Virus record (IMG/VR): IMGVR_UViG_3300033148_006233
Coordinates: 1-40,597 of that record
Reading direction: 5' to 3' (one strand)
Source: a virus
DNA: 40,597 nt
Part shown: positions 1 through 6,577 of the stretch, piece after piece
How the letters are laid out: every line of letters starts with the position of its first letter
How positions within the stretch are numbered: the first letter of the stretch is position 1
Position numbers and translations under genes: made by a program
Notes under the pieces: model-generated
Database searches by the model: none
What the model was told of the DNA's origin: nothing
The model's input: only the letters and a program-made list of their open reading frames with translations

Positions 1-114
1 TAAAACAAGAAGCAATTAAGTGGGTTAAATCAAAATCGAAAATAATTAAACCAGTTTTTGGCGAAGAAGGATTATTATGGGCTATCATGCCCCAAAATGA
101 AATGTGGATTGACG
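1..114. repeat. 114-bp terminal direct repeat (left copy)
   Basis: Bases 1-114 are identical to 40484-40597. A reading frame crosses the join without interruption, so the contig closes into a circle of about 40,483 bp. This fits a circular or circularly permuted virion genome, or an assembly overlap of one; the sequence alone cannot separate these. Confidence 0.97.
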
Positions 115-197
115 ATGTATTCAATATTTCGGAACTTAAAGGAGCAATCACAGAAAAGATTAGATTTTACAATATAACAGAAGAAGAGTTAAAATGA
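1..197 (+). CDS. C-terminal part of a 93-aa hypothetical protein that spans the circular junction
   Basis: The frame enters from the window end: ATG at 40399 runs through 40597, which equals 114, and on to TGA at 195-197, giving 93 aa in the closed circle. The stop overlaps the start of the protease gene as ATGA, so the two are translationally coupled. The protein is small and soluble-looking, with a Trp-containing core (LLWAIMPQNEMW) and no recognised domain. Its main value here is as evidence of circularity. I do not recognise its function. Confidence 0.85.
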   Translation, partial: KQEAIKWVKSKSKIIKPVFGEEGLLWAIMPQNEMWIDDVFNISELKGAITEKIRFYNITEEELK

Positions 198-922
198 AAG
201 AAGAAATGAAAGGCTACGGATGGAATGGAAATGGATTTAATCGTAGAGAGTTCCTTAAAACAGGGTTACTCTTGACTCTAAGCGGAAAAGTGATTTACGA
301 TACATGTGACAAGATATATTCAAAACATCTAATTCATAAAATCTACAATGAATTGCCTTGTCATATTCACGATATAGAAATAGAATCAATTACCGAAGAT
401 AAATCAATCAACACAAGAGGCAGAGGGATTGTAGTAAATAGAAAATTTATTACATTATACCATGTAATAGACGAAAGCAAATATAAAGTCAATTCACCCT
501 TTGGAATAATGGAAATGAAGAGAAAAATATTAGAGAGAATAGTAAAAATTGGAGATACCCAATTAAAGGAATTATATACAAACAAACAAAAAGATATAGC
601 TATATTTGAGACAGACCTTCCAGACTTTCCAGCAAAACCATCAACAAAATACAAATTAGGTGATGAAGCTTATATACTTGGCAATCCAAGAAACACAGGA
701 TTAAATATCAGAAAAGGTTATATATCTGACTTGGACAGGTTCGGAACATATAGTCTTGACAATATAACTTCTGGTTGTTTTGGAATGAGCGTTCCTGTAA
801 CATATGGAGATAGTGGAAGCCCTGTAGTAAACAAAGATTATAAATTAATTGGATTGTGCCGTTCCAGAATAGGTGCACTTGCTTATATTACTAAAATTGA
901 GAACTTTTTGGAGGCAATGTAA
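194..922 (+). CDS. Tat-exported trypsin-like serine protease
   Basis: This 242-aa protein begins with a twin-arginine signal (N-R-R-E-F-L-K, residues 16-22) followed by a short hydrophobic stretch, so it should be exported folded by the Tat pathway. The rest has the chymotrypsin/HtrA-type triad in order: His90 in ITLYHVID, Asp134 in KDIAIFE, and Ser207 in YGDSGSPVV. No PDZ domain follows. The gene overlaps the preceding gene (ATGA) and the following 29-aa membrane protein (TAATG). Known of the family: such enzymes cleave extracellular or envelope proteins. Inferred: in a virus without an endolysin it could cut the S-layer or another surface protein at egress or entry, or process virion proteins. 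Family assignment is firm; substrate unknown. Confidence 0.85.
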   Translation: MKEEMKGYGWNGNGFNRREFLKTGLLLTLSGKVIYDTCDKIYSKHLIHKIYNELPCHIHDIEIESITEDKSINTRGRGIVVNRKFITLYHVIDESKYKVNSPFGIMEMKRKILERIVKIGDTQLKELYTNKQKDIAIFETDLPDFPAKPSTKYKLGDEAYILGNPRNTGLNIRKGYISDLDRFGTYSLDNITSGCFGMSVPVTYGDSGSPVVNKDYKLIGLCRSRIGALAYITKIENFLEAM

Positions 923-1011
923 TGGAACTATTGAAGATTTTGGCAAGCTTTGTAGTTGGATTTTTAGCTGGAGGATTGTATGTAGTATATTTGAGGGAAC
1001 GTAAAAAATGA
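922..1011 (+). CDS. 29-aa single-span membrane peptide
   Basis: The start overlaps the protease stop (TAATG) and its own stop overlaps the next start (ATGA), so it is coupled on both sides. Residues 2-23 form one hydrophobic helix (MELLKILASFVVGFLAGG...) followed by a basic tail (RERKK), placing the C-terminus in the cytoplasm by the positive-inside rule. Its size and position next to a secreted protease suggest a small holin-like or protease-associated peptide; this is inference. Confidence 0.6.
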   Translation: MELLKILASFVVGFLAGGLYVVYLRERKK

Positions 1012-1241
1012 AAAAAGAAATTGATTTAAGCAATTATATTGAACCCGAATCACTCTTAGGTAAGAATGATGAAATAATAGGTGTAAAAAGAAATTATGGC
1101 GTCATTCCTGCCTTTAAAGTCAAAGAATTTATTAAAAGATTGAAAGAGGATATTCAAAGTAGTTTAAATTCGTTTGGTGTAGATGAACAAGCAGAAATTT
1201 GTGAAATTATTGATGAAAGAGCAGGAGAAAAACTGAAATGA
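1008..1241 (+). CDS. 77-aa hypothetical protein, paralogue of the gene at 1487
   Basis: It shares the pattern MKKE-(I/F)-DLS, then (F/Y)-(K)-VKEFIKRL, and the ending AGEKLK with the 58-aa protein at 1487-1663, so the two are duplicates of different length. It is charged, soluble and probably helical. Both ends overlap neighbours (ATGA at 1008; ATGA at 1238). Function not recognised. Confidence 0.7.
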   Translation: MKKEIDLSNYIEPESLLGKNDEIIGVKRNYGVIPAFKVKEFIKRLKEDIQSSLNSFGVDEQAEICEIIDERAGEKLK

Positions 1242-1477
1242 AAAAAGAATTAAAAGAAAATTTGGAAGAAGTAAAAAGAAGTTGGAAACTGATGATAGTT
1301 TTAGCTTTGTTATTTGCTACGACTATGACATTTATGAGTCCAGGTATAGCATCTGCAATAGGGGTATCTATAGAAAGGAGTTTAGTGATGATATGGATTT
1401 CCTTTTTTACTTTAGTAATGGGTCTATGGTTAGCGATTGCTATTGCAATATTAGGGGGAAGTTGGTTAATTCATTGA
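1238..1477 (+). CDS. 79-aa two-helix membrane protein (holin-like)
   Basis: A charged N-terminus (about 17 residues) is followed by two hydrophobic segments, about residues 18-42 and 50-76, the second Ile/Ala rich. The start is coupled to the preceding stop through the GGAGAAAAACTGAAATGA junction. Size and topology resemble small phage holins, and it lies two genes after an exported protease. There is no sequence motif that proves a holin, so this is a topology-based suggestion. Confidence 0.6.
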   Translation: MKKELKENLEEVKRSWKLMIVLALLFATTMTFMSPGIASAIGVSIERSLVMIWISFFTLVMGLWLAIAIAILGGSWLIH

Positions 1478-1486
1478 GAATTTAAA

Positions 1487-1663
1487 ATGAAAAAAGAATT
1501 TGATTTAAGCGAGAAGATGATTAAGAATGGAACTCAAATTCCAACGATTTATGTCAAAGAATTTATTAAAAGATTAATTGAGAAATTTGAAAGAATGGAG
1601 ATTGTAAGTGGACAAGTTGCTAAATATGAAATTAAACAATTAGCAGGAGAAAAATTGAAATGA
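1487..1663 (+). CDS. 58-aa hypothetical protein, paralogue of the gene at 1008
   Basis: Starts with MKKEFDLS, contains YVKEFIKRL and ends LAGEKLK, matching the 77-aa protein upstream in all three places. The middle segment of the longer copy is missing. It ends in the recurring GGAGAAAAATTGAAATGA junction and overlaps the next start. Function unknown. Confidence 0.65.
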   Translation: MKKEFDLSEKMIKNGTQIPTIYVKEFIKRLIEKFERMEIVSGQVAKYEIKQLAGEKLK

Positions 1664-1824
1664 AAAAAGAAAATAAAATAGAAATTCAATTTAAAGGAAA
1701 GGTTGCAAAAGTAAGACTTACGAGAAATCAATGGAATTATAGAATAAATGGATTAATACAATATCTTTCAAATATGTGCGAGAAAATTGAGTGGGATATT
1801 ATTGAAGGAGAAAAACTGAAATGA
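1660..1824 (+). CDS. 54-aa hypothetical protein
   Basis: Coupled by ATGA overlaps at both ends; ends EGEKLK like its neighbours because the ribosome-binding site of the next gene lies within its last codons. A short basic, beta-rich N-terminal half (IQFKGKVAKVRL) precedes an aromatic segment. Not recognised. Confidence 0.6.
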   Translation: MKKENKIEIQFKGKVAKVRLTRNQWNYRINGLIQYLSNMCEKIEWDIIEGEKLK

Positions 1825-2054
1825 CAAAACAAGAATGTGAAAATTGTAGAAAATGGGAAGAAGATTTTAATGAAATTAATGATAACTTTGAAAAAGATTT
1901 AGAAAATGCTAAAAAAGAAATAGAAAGGTATTATCTTGATAAGAATAAGGAACTAAAAGAGTTACTCAAATCAGCAAATAAATATATAGAGAAATTAAAA
2001 TTGAAAAAGGAGAAAAATTGGAATGAAAAAACCAAAAGTTATAATATTAGATGA
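1821..2054 (+). CDS. 77-aa charged coiled-coil protein with CxxC
   Basis: Begins with an E-C-E-N-C-R-K-W motif (one CxxC pair) and continues as a Lys/Glu-rich helix predicted to be coiled coil over about residues 12-65. One CxxC pair could bind zinc only as a dimer. The next gene starts inside its 3' end (2023). Function unknown. Confidence 0.65.
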   Translation: MTKQECENCRKWEEDFNEINDNFEKDLENAKKEIERYYLDKNKELKELLKSANKYIEKLKLKKEKNWNEKTKSYNIR

Positions 2055-2157
2055 TAATGAATTAAGCATTTTAAGTTATGCAGAAGAGTTTCCTGAAAAT
2101 TGGAAGAGAATTTGTGAAGCATTAGATAAGGAGAAAAACAAAAATGAAAGAATGTGA
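2023..2157 (+). CDS. 44-aa hypothetical protein
   Basis: Overlaps the coiled-coil gene by 32 bases in another frame, with GGAG 9 bases before its ATG. Starts with a beta-strand-like MKKPKVIILDDNEL and continues acidic. Too short to classify; supported mainly by the conserved junction before it. Confidence 0.5.
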   Translation: MKKPKVIILDDNELSILSYAEEFPENWKRICEALDKEKNKNERM

Positions 2158-2308
2158 TTTTTGTGGAAAAAAAGGAGATTGGAAAAGTGTTTTAAAAGAT
2201 GTTAATTTAGAGAAGAAGGATGGTTCAGATATTATTTTATGCGACCAATGTTTGAATTATTATACAAGTGGGGAATATGAAAAAATTAAATTAAAAGGAA
2301 CAAAATGA
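2144..2308 (+). CDS. 54-aa zinc-ribbon protein
   Basis: Two CxxC knuckles, C-D-F-C at the N-terminus and C-D-Q-C about 30 residues later, form a treble-clef or zinc-ribbon-like site. Small proteins of this type in viruses bind nucleic acid or act as adaptors. Overlaps both neighbours, with GGAGAAAAAC before the start. Confidence 0.6.
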   Translation: MKECDFCGKKGDWKSVLKDVNLEKKDGSDIILCDQCLNYYTSGEYEKIKLKGTK

Positions 2309-2454
2309 AACAAAAAGAATTTGATAATTTTATTGAGAAGTTGAAAGGGGAATTTAATAATTGGTTTCAAGAAGATAATGATGGATTAATGCCCCATAAA
2401 TTATGGAATGAAATAGATAAACTCGCGAAAGAGTTTAGGGAGAAATTGAAATGA
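2305..2454 (+). CDS. 49-aa hypothetical protein
   Basis: A helical, acidic small protein (starts MKQKEFDNFIEKLK, ends REKLK), coupled by ATGA overlaps at both ends. No recognised domain. Confidence 0.5.
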   Translation: MKQKEFDNFIEKLKGEFNNWFQEDNDGLMPHKLWNEIDKLAKEFREKLK

Positions 2455-2564
2455 AATTAGAGCCATTAACACCTAAGGAAGTTGAGAATAGTAAGATGTC
2501 CCGATATTATGAAAGATTAAGAAAAGAATTAGAAAAAGAAATATTTGGAGAAAAACTAAAATGA
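2451..2564 (+). CDS. 37-aa hypothetical peptide
   Basis: A charged helical peptide ending FGEKLK, coupled at both ends by ATGA. The next frame is only 14 codons (2561-2605), after which the tight gene train stops at a short intergenic gap. Coding status rests on the junction pattern. Confidence 0.4.
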   Translation: MKLEPLTPKEVENSKMSRYYERLRKELEKEIFGEKLK

Positions 2565-2629
2565 AACTACTAAAATATACCAATAATCACGAAATTAGTA
2601 ATTAAAATGACATACCCCCACACGAGAAA

Positions 2630-2638
2630 TAGGGTATC
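2630..2638 (+). repeat. TAGGGTATC repeat before cassette gene 1
   Basis: TAGGGTATC lies just upstream of the ATGGAAAAA start at 2644 and recurs at 2918-2926 before ATGGAAAAA at 2935. Here it is also the right arm of an inverted repeat with ATACCC near 2610. It may mark the edge of a gene cassette or be part of the leader. Confidence 0.6.
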
Positions 2639-2643
2639 TTAAA

Positions 2644-2913
2644 ATGGAAAAAACAAAACAGACAAAAAAAGTTTTAGAAGAATTGTTTAAAGAGTTGGGG
2701 AACAAAAGAATTGACTTAGGAGATTATAGATTTTTAAAGAAGAAATATCTTGGAGAAAGAATACATTTTTTGGATAAAGATAAAAGATATTTATGTATTA
2801 AAGCCTGTGGAATAACAAAAGGGAAATACACTAAAGACAAGAAAAAAGTAACTTGTAAAAATTGTTTAAGAAAACTAAAAAAAGAGGTTCGCAATTCCCA
2901 CCCCACAACCTAA
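2644..2913 (+). CDS. 89-aa basic, Cys-containing hypothetical protein
   Basis: Lys-rich protein with Cys residues spaced as C-I-K-A-C and C-K-N-C near residues 54-80, suggesting a zinc knuckle. The tail, K-K-E-V-R-N-S, is encoded by the 15-bp repeat GAGGTTCGCAATTCC that also ends the next gene. Function not recognised; nucleic-acid binding is plausible from charge and Cys pattern. Confidence 0.65.
   Translation: MEKTKQTKKVLEELFKELGNKRIDLGDYRFLKKKYLGERIHFLDKDKRYLCIKACGITKGKYTKDKKKVTCKNCLRKLKKEVRNSHPTT
2884..2898 (+). repeat. 15-bp direct repeat GAGGTTCGCAATTCC, copy 1
   Basis: Identical to 3382-3396. It lies inside the last codons of its gene (E-V-R-N-S) and can form a short GGxxxCC hairpin. 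Together with the TAGGGTATC repeats it brackets two adjacent genes. Confidence 0.75.
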
Positions 2914-2917
2914 AGGG

Positions 2918-2926
2918 TAGGGTATC
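2918..2926 (+). repeat. TAGGGTATC repeat before cassette gene 2
   Basis: Second copy of the 9-bp repeat, 9 bp before the ATG of the methyltransferase gene. No minus-strand partner; see the copy at 2630. Confidence 0.6.
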
Positions 2927-2934
2927 AAAATAAA

Positions 2935-3417
2935 ATGGAAAAAAGGCAAACAAATTTCAAAACACTATTTTCAAGCAGAGGAATAGAGTGGGAAACTCCA
3001 AAGGAATTATTTGAGAAATTGGATAAAGAGTTTAATTTTACTTTGGATTTTTGTGCATCAGAAAAGAATAATAAATGTGAAAAATATTATACAAAGGAAC
3101 AAGATGCCTTAAAACAAAATCCAAAAGGAGAAATTATTTTTTGCAATCCTCCTTATGGAAAATATATTAAATTATTTGTGAAGAAATGTTTTGAATTATC
3201 TAAAGAAAATATTGTTGTTTTATTAATTCCAGCAAGAACAGATACAAGTTATTTTCACGATTATATTTATGGAAAAGCAGAATTAAGATTTATTAAAGGA
3301 AGATTAAAATTTGGTGGGAATCAAGGTGGTTCTGGTTCTGCTCCCTTTCCGAGTATGTTATGTATATTCAAACTAAAACAGGAGGTTCGCAATTCCTCCC
3401 AAAAAAATAAAAAATGA
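2935..3417 (+). CDS. Dam-like phage DNA N6-adenine methyltransferase
   Basis: 160 aa, the usual size of the phage Dam family (PF05869 type). Visible motifs: W-E-T-P-K-E-L-F near residue 19, LDFCAS (SAM-binding region), the catalytic N-P-P-Y at about residues 63-66, and a final PFPSMLCIF segment. It should methylate adenine in viral DNA, probably for protection from host restriction or to set transcription or packaging timing. The GAGGTTCGCAATTCC repeat encodes its E-V-R-N-S tail, so the gene looks like part of an exchangeable cassette. No cognate restriction enzyme is seen. Confidence 0.88.
   Translation: MEKRQTNFKTLFSSRGIEWETPKELFEKLDKEFNFTLDFCASEKNNKCEKYYTKEQDALKQNPKGEIIFCNPPYGKYIKLFVKKCFELSKENIVVLLIPARTDTSYFHDYIYGKAELRFIKGRLKFGGNQGGSGSAPFPSMLCIFKLKQEVRNSSQKNKK
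3382..3396 (+). repeat. 15-bp direct repeat GAGGTTCGCAATTCC, copy 2
   Basis: Second exact copy of 2884-2898, at the 3' end of the methyltransferase gene. Flanking G and TCC extend it to a hairpin, GGAGG ... CCTCC, that overlaps the stop region. Confidence 0.75.
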
Positions 3418-3464
3418 AACAGTTATGGAACAGTTATGAGACAGTTGGAGAAAAATTAAAATGA
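3414..3464 (+). CDS. 16-codon linking ORF (possible)
   Basis: A 16-codon frame ending in VGEKLK and ATGA junction to the next gene. It may only carry ribosomes to the gene at 3461. Reported for the junction, not as a functional protein. Confidence 0.25.
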   Translation: MKQLWNSYETVGEKLK

Positions 3465-3592
3465 AAATAAACTCGCTTGAAATCACACTCGGATTCATAG
3501 TATTAGGTTGGATAACCAATAATTACGACTTACTAAACACAGGCATGAGTATGTATCAAGTATTTTATGCCAATAAGTTATATCCAAAATGA
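3461..3592 (+). CDS. 43-aa membrane peptide
   Basis: One hydrophobic segment, about residues 5-19 (LEITLGFIVLGWI), with a short polar tail. Coupled to the next gene by ATGA at 3589. Function unknown. Confidence 0.5.
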   Translation: MKINSLEITLGFIVLGWITNNYDLLNTGMSMYQVFYANKLYPK

Positions 3593-3732
3593 TTTCAAAA
3601 TATTTTATAATAATTGGGATAAGTTTATTAGCAATAGGAGGAATACTTAATGGTTTTGAATATAAATCATGGGGGTTAGCAAGTGCGGCTATTTGTTTAG
3701 GAATAGCAAACTTGATATTATTTTTAAGATAA
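3589..3732 (+). CDS. 47-aa two-helix membrane protein
   Basis: Two hydrophobic segments (about residues 5-20 and 29-46) around a polar turn. Overlaps the preceding stop. It could be holin-like by topology, but this virus has several such proteins and no motif distinguishes them. Confidence 0.55.
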   Translation: MISKYFIIIGISLLAIGGILNGFEYKSWGLASAAICLGIANLILFLR

Positions 3733-3733
3733 A

Positions 3734-4216
3734 ATGGGAACAATAACTGGACCAGAGTTTAAATCAAACAAGAAAACATTAGAACTTTATTTGGCACATC
3801 CGGTTAAGTCAAGAAAGAAGATAAGAAAATGGGAGTTAGATTTTGAGAAAAGGACAGGAATAATTTTGATAAATCCTTTTTATGATGTACAAGAGAGGGC
3901 AGTAGACGTAGATTTACCAAAAGAAGAACGAAAAAAACTTATAAGAATACATTACAGAAATATAGTACAAAAAGATATAGAACAAATAGTAAAAAGCCAA
4001 GGAATAATCGCAGTAATAGATAGAAATAGGGCAGTTGGAACACTCCAAGAGATAGTTTACGCTAATATGTTAAAGAAATCAGTCTACACTTGGGCATCAA
4101 AAGAATTTGAATCTCATCCCTGGGTTTTATACCACTCAGACAAGATATTCACAGAATTAAAAGACTTGGAAAAATATTTGATATTGATTTCAAGAGAGAA
4201 GAGGAGTTATCCATAA
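3734..4216 (+). CDS. Nucleoside 2-deoxyribosyltransferase-like protein
   Basis: 160 aa with the Rossmann-like pattern of the family: LYLAHPV at the N-terminus, then INPFYD, a helix QKDIEQIVKSQ, strand GIIAVID and the V-G-T-L-Q-E-I segment that places the catalytic Glu after a Gly. Family members exchange or hydrolyse the base of deoxynucleosides or nucleotides. In a virus this suggests nucleotide-pool alteration or degradation of a host signal nucleotide; which reaction is run cannot be read from the sequence. Stop and next start overlap (TAATG). Confidence 0.65.
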   Translation: MGTITGPEFKSNKKTLELYLAHPVKSRKKIRKWELDFEKRTGIILINPFYDVQERAVDVDLPKEERKKLIRIHYRNIVQKDIEQIVKSQGIIAVIDRNRAVGTLQEIVYANMLKKSVYTWASKEFESHPWVLYHSDKIFTELKDLEKYLILISREKRSYP

Positions 4217-4470
4217 TGCCATACATAAGAGAAGACAGAAAAAAAGCAATAAAATGCCTTGAATTAGTAATAGCAAATGTAGAAGTAAAAGGAGAACTAA
4301 CCTATTGTATTTACAAACTTGGTTTAGATTACATAAAAAAACATGGAACAAATTATCAAACAATAAGCGATGCAATAGGTGCAATGAGTGATGCTGAACA
4401 CGAACTAAGAAGAAGAGTGCTTGATAAATATGAAACAGAAGCTATTAGACGTAATGGAGATATAGAATGA
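4216..4470 (+). CDS. Small conserved phage protein (DUF6899-like)
   Basis: 84 aa starting M-P-Y-I and ending with E-L-R-R-R-V-...-Y-E-...-N-G-D-I, matching from memory the ends of a small family common in tailed phages (MPYI ... YRRVxxPYEDxxIxxNGDV). No biochemical role is known for the family. Coupled upstream and downstream. Confidence 0.65.
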   Translation: MPYIREDRKKAIKCLELVIANVEVKGELTYCIYKLGLDYIKKHGTNYQTISDAIGAMSDAEHELRRRVLDKYETEAIRRNGDIE

Positions 4471-4835
4471 AATTAAAAGAAAATAAAGAAATATTTAATA
4501 GATTAAGATGGTTAGAACAAAACAAAGATAGAAATTTTGAATATATTTATTTAGTTGGTAAATATATTGATTTTTTTAGAAAAGAAAATGAAAAAAAAGG
4601 ACAACACATATTAAATGGAACAAATTTTGAAATATGGGAATGTCCAGTTTGTAAAGAATTAAAAAAAATGGATGGTTATCAAAGTAACGAAAATTGTATA
4701 AAAGAATTAAATAAAATACAAGATGCAAATAAACATTCTTGTGGAGAATATTATAGAACTCTATTTAGTGGAGAAGATGTCACATTAATATATAAATTAA
4801 TAATAAAATTACAAAACAATCCATATAGAGAATGA
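4467..4835 (+). CDS. 122-aa Cys-containing hypothetical protein
   Basis: A helical N-terminal half is followed by W-E-C-P-V-C, a later Cys in NENC and another in HSCGE, a set that could hold one zinc ion. Overlaps both neighbours by 4 bases. Not recognised. Confidence 0.6.
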   Translation: MKLKENKEIFNRLRWLEQNKDRNFEYIYLVGKYIDFFRKENEKKGQHILNGTNFEIWECPVCKELKKMDGYQSNENCIKELNKIQDANKHSCGEYYRTLFSGEDVTLIYKLIIKLQNNPYRE

Positions 4836-5044
4836 TTAATAATATAATAAAAAATATTGGAATGGAAAAAGCAAGATTTTATGAGAATGAAATTAATAAT
4901 GATACTCTTCAAAGAATTTTTAAAAGAAAACTTATTTTTCCTAAAAGATTTATAGAAATAAAAAACAGAAAAGAAAAATTAATAATAGAAGATGATTTAT
5001 TAAGAAAAGAATTTGAATTTAAAATGAAAATAAATTTACAATGA
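4832..5044 (+). CDS. 70-aa basic hypothetical protein
   Basis: Lys/Arg- and Ile-rich; two charged helices are likely. ATGA overlaps at both ends keep it in the same transcript as its neighbours. No domain recognised. Confidence 0.5.
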   Translation: MINNIIKNIGMEKARFYENEINNDTLQRIFKRKLIFPKRFIEIKNRKEKLIIEDDLLRKEFEFKMKINLQ

Positions 5045-5244
5045 AAAAATCAATTAGTTTAGAAAACTTCACAGATGTTTGTGCAGGAAAGATGACATTA
5101 AGACAAGTAAAATTAGAAATAACACATCAAATGTATCACAAATTACCCCAAAAGATGATTATAGAGCTTGAAAAAAATAAAGAACATGGGGGATATTATA
5201 CAACATTTTATATTCCAGTAAAAGATTTTATACAGAGAAAATGA
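5041..5244 (+). CDS. 67-aa hypothetical protein
   Basis: Small mixed-charge protein with a YYTTFYIPVKDF segment near the C-terminus. Overlaps the previous stop and next start. Not recognised. Confidence 0.55.
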   Translation: MKKSISLENFTDVCAGKMTLRQVKLEITHQMYHKLPQKMIIELEKNKEHGGYYTTFYIPVKDFIQRK

Positions 5245-5609
5245 AAAAAAATAAACATAGTCAAGCATTAGAATGGATAATAAATAATCCTGATAGAGTT
5301 TGTTTAGGAAAACCACTATTCAATGCAAAAGAAGTTAATTTTTATAATCAAGATGGAAGTTTAAATAGCCAGCCAGATTGTATTCTATTTGATGGTAATA
5401 TTTTATATATTGTTGAGTATAAAACATCTAAAAAACACAAAGACAAAGCAATAGAACAACTTCAAAGAGAAATGAATTTTGTAAGGAAAATTGGATATAA
5501 AGGTAGGATATTTCCTGTGTTTATGTATAACAACAATAGAGAACTTGAAATAATCAAACCAAAATCTTTACATAGAAATAAAAAGGGAAAACCACACGAG
5601 ATAATATGA
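5241..5609 (+). CDS. Small PD-(D/E)XK nuclease-like protein
   Basis: 122 aa. The segment S-Q-P-D-C-I-L-F, a strand, then I-V-E-Y-K-T-S fits the PD-(D/E)XK core, with the catalytic Asp, Glu and Lys, followed by the usual helix (DKAIEQLQREMNFV). This is the fold of many restriction enzymes, resolvases and phage exonucleases. At this length it is a bare catalytic domain; the partner or substrate is unknown. Confidence 0.65.
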   Translation: MKKNKHSQALEWIINNPDRVCLGKPLFNAKEVNFYNQDGSLNSQPDCILFDGNILYIVEYKTSKKHKDKAIEQLQREMNFVRKIGYKGRIFPVFMYNNNRELEIIKPKSLHRNKKGKPHEII

Positions 5610-5974
5610 TTTTAGAAAAAATACTAAACAAACTGAACAACCACTTCAAAAACGGATGGTTTCCATCAGTAGCAAAGTCTATAAACGATGATGGAAGTGA
5701 ATGTGAATTACTTAATTTGGAAAACTACGCAAAGACATTCTCAGATAAGAAGACTTATACTCTTGAATTAAGAAGATTTGTCTATGAGGATGATTTCAGA
5801 GATGTAAATGACAGGGTAGAAGCTACAAAAGGTTGGCAAATTATATTTAGAAGTGTAGAAGGAGAAACAATAGAGAATATAGAAAAGTCTTTTGCAGTTG
5901 AGCCAAATTCTTATATCAAAGCATTAAATTATGTAGTCACTAGAATGGATGACTTGGAGAAAAAATATGGTTGA
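5606..5974 (+). CDS. 122-aa hypothetical protein
   Basis: Soluble, mixed alpha/beta, with GWFPSVAKS near the start and a C-terminal helix. Starts inside the stop of the nuclease-like gene. The true start of the next gene (5967) overlaps its end by 8 bases. Not recognised. Confidence 0.6.
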   Translation: MILEKILNKLNNHFKNGWFPSVAKSINDDGSECELLNLENYAKTFSDKKTYTLELRRFVYEDDFRDVNDRVEATKGWQIIFRSVEGETIENIEKSFAVEPNSYIKALNYVVTRMDDLEKKYG

Positions 5975-6218
5975 AGAAATAAGCGACATAATAGAGGACG
6001 ACGAAACTTTATTTAAAAAGATGATAAGCAACGGAGAATTAGCCAAATTTCAAGATACTTTTCACCCTTTTCATTACGAATGCAGGCTTATAGAAATAGG
6101 AGTTCACCCAAACTATGCAAGACAAATTGCAGTAAAGTATGAAGAAGTATACTCTCTCGTAAGAAAATATATAATTAAAAAACATAAAGAAAACATAAAA
6201 AATGACAAAAAATTATAA
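5967..6218 (+). CDS. 83-aa hypothetical protein
   Basis: I place the start at ATG 5967 (MVEEISDII), not the in-frame ATG at 5949, because GGAGAAAAA lies just before it, the same spacing as other starts in this region. The protein is acidic then basic and helical. Overlaps the next gene by 17 bases. Unknown function. Confidence 0.6.
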   Translation: MVEEISDIIEDDETLFKKMISNGELAKFQDTFHPFHYECRLIEIGVHPNYARQIAVKYEEVYSLVRKYIIKKHKENIKNDKKL

Positions 6219-6561
6219 ATTAAAATACTTACATGACAAAAGAGTATATCCTCTTAATTTAAAAGATGTTATAGAAACTCTATTAGTATATAACATAGAA
6301 CATACGAAATTTCCTCATAATTATTTTGCAGAAATAGATGAAAATACAAAAGTACTTGGAGGATTGGCTATGGATGACAAAAAATTGATTTTGATAGACC
6401 AAGACACAGGAAACGAAGAGATGAGAGAGATAATAATACATGAATTGATACACACAAAACACTTTAGAAAAGGAGACTTAAGAGGAATGAAGAGTATAGA
6501 AGACCATGTAGATGCTGAAACAGCATTAACTTATTTAAAACTTTATGGAGTAAAACCATAA
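6202..6561 (+). CDS. HExxH zinc metallopeptidase-like protein
   Basis: 119 aa. The sequence I-I-H-E-L-I-H-T-K-H near residue 80 is a zincin HExxH site, with an Asp/Glu-rich segment (EDHVDAE) about 20 residues later that could give the third ligand, as in ImmA/IrrE-type peptidases. No signal peptide, so it acts inside the cell. A possible role is cleaving a repressor or host defence protein, but nothing shows its target. Confidence 0.65.
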   Translation: MTKNYKLKYLHDKRVYPLNLKDVIETLLVYNIEHTKFPHNYFAEIDENTKVLGGLAMDDKKLILIDQDTGNEEMREIIIHELIHTKHFRKGDLRGMKSIEDHVDAETALTYLKLYGVKP

Positions 6562-6577
6562 TTGTAAGGAGGATAAT

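Noticed and set aside
1282-1485. 67-codon plus-strand frame
   Set aside because: Shadow of the two-span membrane protein gene in another frame, without a start signal.
2884-3396. tRNA fragments (GGTTCGCAATTCC)
   Set aside because: The loop is 9 nt, not 7, and no acceptor stem is nearby; treated as a simple direct repeat.
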